From Bacteroidales bacterium (lineage in GTDB: Bacteria > Bacteroidota > Bacteroidia > Bacteroidales > UBA4181), in the NCBI GenBank assembly GCA_031287245.1, contig JAITTD010000192.1, forward strand, positions 1-13,888: DNA of 13,888 nt, written 5' to 3'. Positions 5,626 through 13,837 of the stretch are shown here, piece after piece (the first letter of the stretch is position 1; the number at the start of each line of letters is the position of its first letter). The position numbers were made by a program, and so were the translations under genes. The notes under the pieces were generated by a model that worked only from the letters and a program-made list of their open reading frames with translations, had not been told where the DNA came from and did no database searches.

Positions 5626-6768
5626 ATGCGTCGTATTACACTGTATATTGTGTTTTTCGGCTTGTCCTGTTTCATCACAGAAGCACAACCGCAACCGGAT
5701 GTAGATTCCCTGTATTATCTTGCCCGTCAGAATGCCCATTCCGGCAAATTGAACATTGCAAGGGAGCAATTGCGCACATTATTGACACTTTCACCCGGTC
5801 ATGCAGACGCCATTCTGCTCACAGGGCAGACTTACGGTTGGAACAGTCAATTTGATTCGGCACGGATCACTTTGCGTCAACTGCTGCCGGAGTTTGAAAA
5901 TGATACGCAATGGTTGTTAATAGCCGCCAATACCGAGTTTTGGGATAAACAATACGCTCAGGCATTGGTTTATACGAACAAAGGATTGGTGAACAACCCC
6001 CATGATGAATCATTCTTATCCCTCCAAACGCGAATTACAGAGGAACTTCAAAGAGAAAAACAGAACCAGTATCAGGATTATGTTTTTCTTGAACAGTATT
6101 TTGAAAATTACGCCTCGCCGAATACCCGATTAGTGACGTCCACTGGCTTATACAAAGGCTTGAAAAGAGCGTCGTACATAGCCAGACTGAATGTGGGCGA
6201 AAAGATACCTTTGATCCATCCGGCTTACCAGATAGAATTGGAAGGCTATCAAAAACTGTTTCCCTCCAATTATCTGTATGGCGAATATGCTTTTTCAGCC
6301 TCCAACGCCTATTTCCCGCGACACAAGGCAGCGCTGGAATTTTTTCAGGCAGTGGCGAAACCGGTTGAAGTATCGCTGGGCGGAAGAATGATAGACTGGA
6401 ACAGCCATACCATCCAATGGATTCTTACTGGTTCAGTGTCCTATACATATCATCTCAATTATTTTTGTTTGCGAGGTTTTTACGATTTCCACTCTCAGGA
6501 ATCACTGGTACTCAATTATCGCCGATATTTCGGCAATAAGCGTGAGCAATATTTCTATGTGGCAGGGGCTGTCGGCTCTTACAGTGACGAATTGGTACAA
6601 TTCAACGCTTTGCGTGACAATGCCTACACCGCCATTGTCGGTATCCAGAAATACCTGACCCATCGGTGGTTTATTCATGCCAATGCAGGCTACACATACG
6701 AATCAGACGGGCGTGTGCTGGCTACGCTGGGCGCAAGGTACTTTTTTAATATGTTCAATAAAAAATGA
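5626..6768 (+). CDS. YaiO-family outer-membrane beta-barrel protein with N-terminal TPRs
   Basis: The 380-residue protein begins with a signal peptide (MRRITLYIVFFGLSCFITEA), likely cleaved near residue 20. Residues about 25-140 look like tetratricopeptide repeats (LARQNAHSGKLNIAREQLRTLL, ITLRQLLPEFE, YAQALVYTNKGLVNNP). Residues about 150-376 are rich in alternating aromatic strands and end in LATLGARYFF, typical of an outer-membrane barrel. This TPR-plus-barrel plan is that of the YaiO family and recalls polysaccharide exporters such as PgaA and BcsC. The likely role is passage of a polymer across the outer membrane. The frame extends upstream to a TTG at 5590, but that part overlaps the promoter repeat; ATG 5626 puts the signal peptide at the N-terminus. 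It is the first gene of a three-gene operon. Family call fairly sure; function inferred. Confidence 0.82.
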   Translation: MRRITLYIVFFGLSCFITEAQPQPDVDSLYYLARQNAHSGKLNIAREQLRTLLTLSPGHADAILLTGQTYGWNSQFDSARITLRQLLPEFENDTQWLLIAANTEFWDKQYAQALVYTNKGLVNNPHDESFLSLQTRITEELQREKQNQYQDYVFLEQYFENYASPNTRLVTSTGLYKGLKRASYIARLNVGEKIPLIHPAYQIELEGYQKLFPSNYLYGEYAFSASNAYFPRHKAALEFFQAVAKPVEVSLGGRMIDWNSHTIQWILTGSVSYTYHLNYFCLRGFYDFHSQESLVLNYRRYFGNKREQYFYVAGAVGSYSDELVQFNALRDNAYTAIVGIQKYLTHRWFIHANAGYTYESDGRVLATLGARYFFNMFNKK

Positions 6769-6774
6769 TGCAAA

Positions 6775-7887
6775 ATGATGCTGCTGTTGCCCCTTGATAT
6801 AATTACACTGGAACAATCGGAAGGTGAATTTTTATCCGTCAGAACATTGACCTTCATTGTGGCTATTTGCAGTATCTCGTTTTTTGTCACTTTGACATGG
6901 ATATTATTGAACCGCAACAAGATCAACAAAACACAAAGAAAGGAAGACTGGTTGCGGGTGGAATATCAGCGGTTGTTACTGAATTACCTTGATACGGAAG
7001 GCACTGATGATGCTTTCAAGCAACTGTTGAGGATAGCCAGGGATGAGTTTAACCGGAACAGGTTGATAAATGAAATCATCGATTTGAGTATCAATATCGC
7101 AGGACGCCAGAAGATAGCCTTGCGATCCCTGTATATACAACTGTATTTGGACAAAGATTCCATGCGCAAAATCAGGAGTCAGCGATGGCACATCAAGGTG
7201 AAAGGGTTTAAAGAATTAGCATTCATGCATATCCGCAAAGCCGATATTCTTAAACATCTGGACAAGGCATTGAAAAGCCGGAACAAATTTCTCAGGATGG
7301 AGGCTCAATTGGCTCTAATCCGTTTGAATAAGCGCAATCCATTCGAATTTTTAGACCATCTGAAACATCCTTTTACACTTTGGGAACAACTGAATGTGCA
7401 CGAATTGACAGAGTTGCACGATCTGCCCGTTCCGCAATTTTCCCGTTGGACTGCTTCGCCCAATGACACCGTGATACTGTTTGCGCTGCGGATGATTCGC
7501 ATTTTCAAACAGAAAGAGGCTGTTTCGGCTATTGCAGAATGTTTGCAACATCCGCGCGAAGACATCAGACACATGGCTATTATTACCTGTGGTGAACTTG
7601 GCTTGCGCGAAATGTTGCCGAAGTTGAAATTCATGTATAAAAACGAAACATACAGGAATGAACTGGCTATAGTGAAGGTGATGGGTAAAATACCGGACGA
7701 ATCCATGATTCCGTTCCTGAAATTGGTCATTGACAAAGAAGATGATATTCAACTGCAAATTTCTGCGGCAATCGCCATCAATAAAATGGGCGAAGCCGGT
7801 ATTTCGACACTGGTGAATTTGATGAACTCCGAATATAAAAACTATCAAATAATAATACGGCATGTACTTGACAAAAGAATTGCTTAG
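6775..7887 (+). CDS. Membrane-anchored HEAT-repeat protein
   Basis: The protein has 370 residues. A single hydrophobic segment at about 25-46 is preceded by acidic residues and followed by NRNKINKTQRK, so by the positive-inside rule the N-terminus is periplasmic and the rest cytoplasmic. The remainder is alpha-helical; from about residue 145 it contains HEAT-like helical pairs, clearest at 245-345 (AVSAIAECLQHPREDIRHMAIITCGELG, then DESMIPFLKLVIDKEDDIQLQISAAIAINKMGEAG). I see no catalytic motif, which fits a scaffold. The ATG is 6 nt after the upstream stop, and the last 26 bp overlap the glycosyltransferase gene, so coupling is likely. It may regulate or anchor the glycosyltransferase. An alternative ATG lies one codon downstream. 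Confidence 0.8.
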   Translation: MMLLLPLDIITLEQSEGEFLSVRTLTFIVAICSISFFVTLTWILLNRNKINKTQRKEDWLRVEYQRLLLNYLDTEGTDDAFKQLLRIARDEFNRNRLINEIIDLSINIAGRQKIALRSLYIQLYLDKDSMRKIRSQRWHIKVKGFKELAFMHIRKADILKHLDKALKSRNKFLRMEAQLALIRLNKRNPFEFLDHLKHPFTLWEQLNVHELTELHDLPVPQFSRWTASPNDTVILFALRMIRIFKQKEAVSAIAECLQHPREDIRHMAIITCGELGLREMLPKLKFMYKNETYRNELAIVKVMGKIPDESMIPFLKLVIDKEDDIQLQISAAIAINKMGEAGISTLVNLMNSEYKNYQIIIRHVLDKRIA

Positions 7888-9331
7888 TACGGGATTTTTA
7901 GCAGATACTTTCCTTTATGCAGTCAATAACGCTGTATTGATTGTCACTTGTTTTATATTTGGCGTGTATTTTATATTAGCCGTAATATCTGCCATTTCGC
8001 TTCGTAATTATTTGCGAAAAAACAGTTATGTGGATTACCACTCTATTATTTTGGCTCCTCTTACTCCTTCTATTTCAATTGTAGCGCCTGCATACAACGA
8101 AGAACGCACCATTGTTGAAAATATTATTGCGTTAAATGCAATATATTACAACAATTACGAAATCATTATCATCAACGACGGCAGTAAAGACAATACTTTC
8201 AGAAAGATGGTCGATTTTTTTGAACTGGAAAAAGTGAATTATTACTTTGATTACCGGTTACCCTGCCAAAAGATTCGAGGAATGTACAAATCGCGCAACA
8301 AGGCATATCAAAAACTGACAGTGATTGACAAACTAAACGGCGGAAAAGCAGACGCTTTGAATGCGGGTATCAACACTTCCAAAAAAGATTTAATCTGTTG
8401 TATAGATATTGATTCAATTGTGGAACCGGACGTCTTGCTGAAAATGGTGAAACCGTTCATGGAAGAAACCGACAAAAAAGTGATAGGAACAGGAGGTGTG
8501 CTTCGAATAGCCAATTCATGTGAGATAGAAAACGGTAAAATCAAAAACATTCATTTGTCCAACCGTTTTTTGCCCCGCGTTCAAGCGCTTGAATATACCA
8601 GAGCATTCCTGCTTTCCCGCATGGCTTGGAGCCATTTGGACGGATTGTTGCTGATTTCCGGCGCGTTAGGACTGTTTGATAAGGAAACAGTCATCCAATG
8701 CGGTGGATACAGTACCAAAACAGTGGGTGAAGATATGGAACTGGTGGTGCGCATGAGACGTTATATGGTGACCTGTAAAATCCCATATCAGGTGGTATAT
8801 ATTCCCGATCCACTGGCATGGACAGAGGTGCCGGATACGTCAACACAACTTGCCACCCAGCGCAACCGCTGGACACGCGGAACATTGGAAACACTCATCA
8901 TGCACCGAGACCTTTTCATGAAACCCAAATATGGGAAATTCAGCATATTGGGTTATACCTATTGGTTGCTGTTTGAATGGGCAGCCCCTCTTCTCGAATT
9001 TTCAGGCTATGTGTGGTTCCTCTTTCTAATCGTCACCCATCAAGTGAATTGGACATTCTTCCTGCATTTATTCGCCTTTGTATATACATTTGCCATCATG
9101 ATCAGTATGTTTGCCATCCTGTTTGAAGAAAAAACTTTCCACAAGTATAAAAATCGGAGAGATGTCCTCAAATTAATTTTGACAGCGCTGCTGGAACCGG
9201 TTGTATATCACCCTCGCACAGTATTGTGGGCTGTTCGTGGAAATATTGATTATCTGAGAGGAGTTAGAAGTTGGGGTAAAATGGAAAGAGTGGGCTTTGG
9301 TATAGACAAAAAAACGTCCCCCAAAAAGTAA
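7862..9331 (+). CDS. Membrane-embedded family 2 glycosyltransferase (processive type)
   Basis: The 489-residue protein has a TM segment at about 22-46, a cytosolic GT-A domain at about 70-345 and about three TM segments from 362 to 422, with an amphipathic tail. GT2 signatures in order are APAYNE (75-80), INDGS (104-108), GGKADALNAG (160-169), the DxD motif as D182-I-D184, GED (289-291) and QRNRW (333-337). DxD plus Q(Q/R)xRW marks processive synthases such as PgaC, BcsA and hyaluronan synthase. It probably polymerises an exopolysaccharide from a nucleotide sugar; the sugar cannot be read from sequence. It has GED where many processive enzymes have TED. The ATG lies inside the 3' end of the HEAT gene in another frame. 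An inverted pair AAAAGTAT (9379-9386) / ATACTTTT (9404-9411) follows the stop, but I cannot call it a terminator. Confidence 0.88.
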   Translation: MYLTKELLSTGFLADTFLYAVNNAVLIVTCFIFGVYFILAVISAISLRNYLRKNSYVDYHSIILAPLTPSISIVAPAYNEERTIVENIIALNAIYYNNYEIIIINDGSKDNTFRKMVDFFELEKVNYYFDYRLPCQKIRGMYKSRNKAYQKLTVIDKLNGGKADALNAGINTSKKDLICCIDIDSIVEPDVLLKMVKPFMEETDKKVIGTGGVLRIANSCEIENGKIKNIHLSNRFLPRVQALEYTRAFLLSRMAWSHLDGLLLISGALGLFDKETVIQCGGYSTKTVGEDMELVVRMRRYMVTCKIPYQVVYIPDPLAWTEVPDTSTQLATQRNRWTRGTLETLIMHRDLFMKPKYGKFSILGYTYWLLFEWAAPLLEFSGYVWFLFLIVTHQVNWTFFLHLFAFVYTFAIMISMFAILFEEKTFHKYKNRRDVLKLILTALLEPVVYHPRTVLWAVRGNIDYLRGVRSWGKMERVGFGIDKKTSPKK

Positions 9332-9404
9332 ATCCTTTTCCGCCCGTTTCGTTAGCAATCATTTTGAACTCTAAAATAAAAAGTATCAATTCAGGAAAAA
9401 GTAA

Positions 9405-9412
9405 TACTTTTG
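9405..9412 (+). promoter_or_regulatory. Probable -7 box of the nuclease gene
   Basis: TACTTTTG followed by CAG fits TAnnTTTG and lies 30 nt upstream of the ATG. It overlaps the right arm of an inverted pair AAAAGTAT/ATACTTTT (9379-9386, 9404-9411), which could be an operator or chance. It suggests separate expression from the polysaccharide operon. No clear -33 element is seen. Confidence 0.5.
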
Positions 9413-9442
9413 CAGTTACTTTATTGTTGAAAGAGACGGAAA

Positions 9443-10585
9443 ATGGAAAAGGAAAATACAAACATAGCAACACAAGAATTTCAGCAGGTACACGGAATTA
9501 TTTCACTGCACCGCTCGCGGGCGCTGCAAACCGTGAACAATGAAAATTTGCTCACAGCGTGGGAAGTAGGGGCGTATGTCTCGGCACGGCTCAAAAATGC
9601 TGCATGGGGGAGCAAAACCGTTATGCAACTTTCGGAATACCTGCGCTCGCAAGACCCGACTTTGAAAGGATACAGCAGACGAACTATTTATAAAATGGTG
9701 TCTTTGTACGATGCCTATTCTTCTGCTGAATTTAGACAACTATCTGAAAAATTGAAACTTAATACATTTGTGCAGCCTAAAACGGCACAAATAGAAGATG
9801 TGGAAATTGTGCCGTCACTGACGGCACAATTAGAAGCCGAATTTGTGCCATTTGGAATGATACGATTTTCCGACTTTCTGAATTTAACCACATTAACCAA
9901 TCATTTTGAGATTTTAGATGCCTGTCAAAGAATTGAAGAACGCATTTTTTATGTACTGTATGCATACAAAGAACGGCTGAATTTAAGAGAGTTACGCCGT
10001 TGTCTCAAAACCAATACTTTTTCTTCGCTGATGGGCGACAAACACAATCTTTCAAAGGGATTGAAAGAAATCTATCCGCAAATAACGCCAATGCTCAAAG
10101 ATACTCTGTTTGTGGATTTTCTCGGACTGCCGAAAAAACATTCTGAGAAACGCTTGCAAAACGGCATTTTATTGAATATGAAAGATTTTATACTCGAAAT
10201 CGGAAAAGATTTTATGTATTACGCTACGGAATTGCCTTTGCAAGTAGGCAATTCTACGTTCAAAGTCGATTTGGTATTCTATCATAGAGGATTACAGTGT
10301 CTGATAGCGATTGAACTCAAAACAGGCAAATTCAAGCCCGAATATATGGGACAACTTGAATTTTACCTCGAAGCCATCGACCGCGATGTGCGCCGCAGTA
10401 ATGAAAATCCGAGTATCGGCATTTTGCTTTGTCAGGAAGCAGACCGTAATGTGGTGGAATATGCAATGAGCCGCAGTTTAAGTCCAACAATGATAGCCGA
10501 ATACAAGCGCCAACTCATCCCAAAAGAAGTTTTGCAACATTCTTTAGACGAATTTTGCAGTTTTCTGACACAAAAGGAACAATGA
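9443..10585 (+). CDS. DUF1016/YhcG-family PDDEXK nuclease domain protein
   Basis: The 380-residue protein has two parts. Residues about 10-105 resemble the DUF1016 N-terminal helical, probably DNA-binding, domain (LLTAWEVGAYVSARL, GSKTVMQLSEYL, GYSRRTIYKMVSLYD). Residues about 225-375 match the YhcG nuclease domain: LEIGKDFMYYATELPLQVG, then a PD-(D/E)xK core of D276 (FKVDLVFYHRG) and E291-L-K293 (IAIELKTGKFKPEYMGQLEFYL), then NPSIGILLC. The core looks intact. The family is often found near restriction-modification and other mobile or defence genes; no partner gene is visible here, so its role is unknown. The linker at about 110-137 is encoded by a tandem repeat with internal palindromes. Start ATG 9443 follows a GAAAGAGACGG stretch. 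It appears to be a single-gene unit. Confidence 0.85.
   Translation: MEKENTNIATQEFQQVHGIISLHRSRALQTVNNENLLTAWEVGAYVSARLKNAAWGSKTVMQLSEYLRSQDPTLKGYSRRTIYKMVSLYDAYSSAEFRQLSEKLKLNTFVQPKTAQIEDVEIVPSLTAQLEAEFVPFGMIRFSDFLNLTTLTNHFEILDACQRIEERIFYVLYAYKERLNLRELRRCLKTNTFSSLMGDKHNLSKGLKEIYPQITPMLKDTLFVDFLGLPKKHSEKRLQNGILLNMKDFILEIGKDFMYYATELPLQVGNSTFKVDLVFYHRGLQCLIAIELKTGKFKPEYMGQLEFYLEAIDRDVRRSNENPSIGILLCQEADRNVVEYAMSRSLSPTMIAEYKRQLIPKEVLQHSLDEFCSFLTQKEQ
9770..9853 (+). repeat. Palindromic minisatellite inside the nuclease gene
   Basis: In-frame tandem units of 39 bp (9770-9808) and 36 bp (9809-9844) are followed by a partial unit starting GTGCCATTTGGA. Translated, they give VQPKTAQIEDVEI, VPSLTAQLEAEF, VPFG. 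Each unit carries GTGC near its start and ACGGCACAA inside. Together they form a perfect 27-nt palindrome at 9805-9831 (13-bp arms, AATTGTGCCGTCA, around a single C). Confidence 0.85.
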
Positions 10586-10672
10586 TGAACAAATTTTCCA
10601 ACATCCTATAAACCAAACAAGCCGCCAAAGCGAGACAAGTGATTTTTTCAACGAAAGGTAAATTTATTTATG
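10586..10672. other. Short intergenic gap
   Basis: There is no open frame, no convincing terminator and no repeat between the nuclease stop and the promoter of the next operon. Confidence 0.4.
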
Positions 10673-10680
10673 TACATTTG
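10673..10680 (+). promoter_or_regulatory. Probable -7 box of the DUF6702-like / T9SS cargo operon
   Basis: TACATTTG followed by CATG fits TAnnTTTG exactly and lies 20 nt upstream of the ATG at 10701. That implies a leader of only about 14 nt. A T-rich stretch (GATTTTTTCA) at 10641-10650 is at about -33 distance but is not a clear TTTG. Confidence 0.5.
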
Positions 10681-10700
10681 CATGTTTTTATTCCAGTCGG

Positions 10701-11189
10701 ATGACACTTTTTCTTGCAGTTTGGTTGAATGTTTGCAGCGCTTTGTTCCACCCTGTCTATGTGTCGGTGTGCAATGTTGATATTGATGCATCCCGTTCGG
10801 TGGTAACCCTTTCGCTGAAAGTGTTTACGGACGATATGGAAACGATGTTGCACAATAAGTACAATATCAACGGATGGATCGGAACACCGAAAGAACATCG
10901 CAACAGCCGACGACTTATCGGCGAATACATTGCCGAAAGGCTGAGCGTGGAGGTGAACCGGCGCAATCGGCTGGTGCTGCAAACCGACAGTATGATTGTC
11001 AGCGAGGGTGCCTTGTGGATTTATATGACAGGCAAAAGTGCAGGCGCCATCCAACATATAGCCGTCGAAAACCGCGTGCTGACGGATTTTTTCCGACAGC
11101 AGACTAATTTGGTCATCATTGGAATTGGTAAAAGAGAAGAGGGATATAGTTTAAACAGAAATAATTGTAAACTCGAACTTGCATTATGA
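10701..11189 (+). CDS. Exported DUF6702-like protein
   Basis: The protein has 162 residues. An N-terminal hydrophobic segment (MTLFLAVWLNVCSALFHP) looks like a short signal peptide. HPVYVSVCNVDIDASRSVVTLSLKVFTDDMETML resembles the start of the DUF6702 family, small exported Bacteroidota proteins that begin HP-(F/Y)-HVS and contain K(I/V)F(T/I)DD. The middle includes INGWIGTPKEHRNSRRLIGEYIAERLSVEVN, and the rest is predicted strands. The family function is unknown to me. Its stop overlaps the next ATG by 4 bp (ATGA), so it is translationally coupled to the large surface protein. It could be a periplasmic accessory factor for that protein, but this rests only on position. There is a reasonable -7 box just upstream. 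Confidence 0.65.
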   Translation: MTLFLAVWLNVCSALFHPVYVSVCNVDIDASRSVVTLSLKVFTDDMETMLHNKYNINGWIGTPKEHRNSRRLIGEYIAERLSVEVNRRNRLVLQTDSMIVSEGALWIYMTGKSAGAIQHIAVENRVLTDFFRQQTNLVIIGIGKREEGYSLNRNNCKLELAL

Positions 11190-13792
11190 CAGTCAGATAT
11201 AAATACTTTTTCATTCTGTTGTGCAGTGTGTTGCAGTGTGTGCCGGCAAATGCCACCCACAACCGTGCAGGACAGATTGTGTACAAGCACATATCAGGGC
11301 AAACGTATGAATTTACGGTCACCACGTTCACTTATACGCTCAGTCAGGCAGACCGTGCGCAGTTGGACATCAGTTGGGGCGACAATACCGTATCGACCAT
11401 GCAGCGAAACAGCGAGCAAATCCTTCCCGACAACTATAAGAAAAACGTGTATATCATACAGCATACCTATCCGGGAGCGGGCGTTTACACCATCGTGGTA
11501 GAAGACCCCAACCGAAATCTCGGTGTAGAAAACATACCCAACTCGGTGGGCGTAGTTTTCTCCGTCAAAACGGTATTCAGGATAGACCCCAACTCAGGAA
11601 TCAACAATGCACCGGATTTGCTCACCTATCCTATTGACAAAGCCGCGTTGGGACAGGTATTCATTCACAATCCGTCGGCTTTCGACATGGACGGCGACAG
11701 TTTGTCATACGAACTGACCACCTGCACCCGCGACCGCGGCGTGGAGATAGAAAGTTACACGTTGCCCCCTGCCTCCGATTCCTTGGTGGTGAACCCCGTC
11801 ACCGGCGACCTGATATGGGCAAGTCCCCTGAAAGTGGGCATTTACAATGTGGCTGTCAAGATCAACGAATGGCGGCATGGGGTGAAAATAGGCAGCATTT
11901 CGCGCGATATGCAGATTGAAGTGGTCGATTCGCACAACCGCCCTCCCGTCATAGCCCCCATTGAGCCGCTGTGCGTGGAAGCAGGCACTGCAATTGACCT
12001 CGAAATCCACGCTACCGACCCAGACGGCGACTTCATACAACTCACTGCCACCGGCGGTGCGCTGAGTATCGAACAGAGTCGCGCTGTATTTGCCGTCACC
12101 GGCGAGGGGGCAGGCTACACCAATGCCCGCTTCACTTGGCAAACAGTGTATAGCCACGTCCGCAAGCAGCCTTACGTGGTCACTCTCAAAGCCGAAGACC
12201 AAAATACGGAAGTGAAATTAGTTGCCTTTTCAAACATCAGCATCACGGTGTTGGCGCCTAAGGTGGAAAATCTGCAGTCCCTTGCCGGAAAGAAGGACGT
12301 TTTTCTCAGCTGGTCGCCCACTCCTTGTGACCATGCCGCAGGTTATGAGATATACCGCAGCACAACTTCGAACGATGTTTATCCGGACTCCTGTACAGGC
12401 GGAATTCCGGCAGACGCAGGTTATGAACGCATCGCCACCGTGAACGGCATCGGCAAGGTGTCGTTCTCTGACAACAACAACGGGCGCGGATTAAGCCCGG
12501 GCATCCGGTACTGCTACCGCGTGGTCGCATATTTTGCTGACGGTGCGCGAAGTTTCCCCTCTGAGGAATCATGTACATCGCTGCTGGCAGGTACTCCGCC
12601 GATGATACTGGCCGATGTGGCGACCATTGACGCATCCGGCGAAATCATCGTGGCATGGCTGCGGAAACCTTTGGACAATCTCATTGCTGGCAAACCGGGT
12701 CCCTTTGAATACCGCCTTTTCTATTCCGAAAATAACGAAACGTGGGAAACTGCGCCCATATACAGCACCACAGACCTCAACGATACAGTATATACGCATA
12801 CAGTGGACACGAAAAACAAACACAGCCACTTCTACAAGGTGGAACTGTGGGACACCGGTCTGAATGAACCGGCGGAAGAGGATACCGAAACGGCTTCGTC
12901 ACTCTATCCCGCATTGCAGCCATCGGATAAGTCTGTAATCATCAGTTTTGAGCGATATACTCCCTGGTTGAACACCGAATACACCATCTATCGCTGCGAT
13001 GATGCCGGTAACAATCCGGATTCCATCGGCTTTACCAATAAGGAAAGTTTTACCGACACCGAACTGACCAACGGACAGACATATTGCTATCGTATTCGCA
13101 GTCGCGGCTACCGGCAGTTGGACAACATTCGCTATGAGAACGAAAACCGCTCGCATATCGCCTGCGTGACGCCTTACGATAATGTGCCACCCTGCGCACC
13201 TGAATTGACAGGGCACAGCATTTGCTCTGAAACCAAAAACGTCCTCGAATGGACTTACAATGCTTTCTGTATGGACGATGTAGTGAAATACCGCATTTAC
13301 CATTCGCCCAATGCCAAACAACCCTGTGTGCTGACGGATTCGGTAATGGGAAACAACATCCTGACTTACTCGCACACGGATGTGACTGTGGGATGCTACT
13401 ACGTGACGGCTGTGGACGGCAACAACAACGAGTCGCCTGTCAGCAACACCGTGTGTATGGACGAATGTGGCGCCTTCGACTTGCCCAATGTGTTTACTCC
13501 CAACGGCGACAACATCAACGACCTGTTCAAATCCTACAATCCTCTTGGCATCACCCAAGTGGATATGAAAATATTCAACCGCTGGGGTAAATTGGTGTTC
13601 AAAACCACCGATGCAGCCATCAACTGGGACGGACGCGACATGGACAGCAAACGTTTTGTGCCCGCCGGCGTGTATTACTATATCTGCGATGTGTATGAAG
13701 AACGCCTGTCTGGCACCCAAATCAGAACACTCACAGGGATTGTTCATGTGTATGCAGGCGAAGATGCAAAGCCCTATTATCCCATTAATTGA
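11186..13792 (+). CDS. Large surface protein with T9SS type-B (gliding-motility) C-terminal sorting domain
   Basis: The 868-residue protein starts with a signal peptide (MTVRYKYFFILLCSVLQCVPANA, cleavage near 23), then THNRAGQIVYKHISG, an opening seen in Bacteroidota gliding/T9SS surface proteins. Residues about 40-250 look Ig/PKD-like (HTYPGAGVYTIVVEDPN; FDMDGDSLSYEL), about 250-357 cadherin-like (PPVIAPIEPLCVEAG, ATDPDGDFIQLTATGG). Four fibronectin-type-III-like modules span about 358-760 (FLSWSPTPCDHAAGYEIYRS; YCYRVVAYFADGA; TYCYRIRSRGY; YYVTAVDGNNNES), with many Cys. The C-terminus (about 764-857) is the gliding-motility-associated domain: LPNVFTPNGDNINDLF, KIFNRWGKLVFKT, NWDGRD, PAGVYYYICDV. 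It is probably secreted through T9SS and displayed as an adhesin-like protein; no secretion component is encoded here. It looks more G/C-rich than the glycosyltransferase and nuclease genes. Confidence 0.87.
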   Translation: MTVRYKYFFILLCSVLQCVPANATHNRAGQIVYKHISGQTYEFTVTTFTYTLSQADRAQLDISWGDNTVSTMQRNSEQILPDNYKKNVYIIQHTYPGAGVYTIVVEDPNRNLGVENIPNSVGVVFSVKTVFRIDPNSGINNAPDLLTYPIDKAALGQVFIHNPSAFDMDGDSLSYELTTCTRDRGVEIESYTLPPASDSLVVNPVTGDLIWASPLKVGIYNVAVKINEWRHGVKIGSISRDMQIEVVDSHNRPPVIAPIEPLCVEAGTAIDLEIHATDPDGDFIQLTATGGALSIEQSRAVFAVTGEGAGYTNARFTWQTVYSHVRKQPYVVTLKAEDQNTEVKLVAFSNISITVLAPKVENLQSLAGKKDVFLSWSPTPCDHAAGYEIYRSTTSNDVYPDSCTGGIPADAGYERIATVNGIGKVSFSDNNNGRGLSPGIRYCYRVVAYFADGARSFPSEESCTSLLAGTPPMILADVATIDASGEIIVAWLRKPLDNLIAGKPGPFEYRLFYSENNETWETAPIYSTTDLNDTVYTHTVDTKNKHSHFYKVELWDTGLNEPAEEDTETASSLYPALQPSDKSVIISFERYTPWLNTEYTIYRCDDAGNNPDSIGFTNKESFTDTELTNGQTYCYRIRSRGYRQLDNIRYENENRSHIACVTPYDNVPPCAPELTGHSICSETKNVLEWTYNAFCMDDVVKYRIYHSPNAKQPCVLTDSVMGNNILTYSHTDVTVGCYYVTAVDGNNNESPVSNTVCMDECGAFDLPNVFTPNGDNINDLFKSYNPLGITQVDMKIFNRWGKLVFKTTDAAINWDGRDMDSKRFVPAGVYYYICDVYEERLSGTQIRTLTGIVHVYAGEDAKPYYPIN

Positions 13793-13837
13793 AAGTTATG
13801 CCAGCATTTAATATACGAATCATTTGTTCATCTGTGT

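Noticed and set aside
9379..9411. Terminator after the glycosyltransferase gene
   Set aside because: The AAAAGTAT/ATACTTTT pair is short, A/T-only apart from one pair, has a 17-nt loop and overlaps the next promoter; this is not enough to call it.
12899..13747. 282-codon minus-strand frame opposite the T9SS cargo gene
   Set aside because: The plus-strand frame has a signal peptide and a clear C-terminal sorting domain; the minus-strand reading is low-complexity and His/Val-rich, as expected of a shadow.
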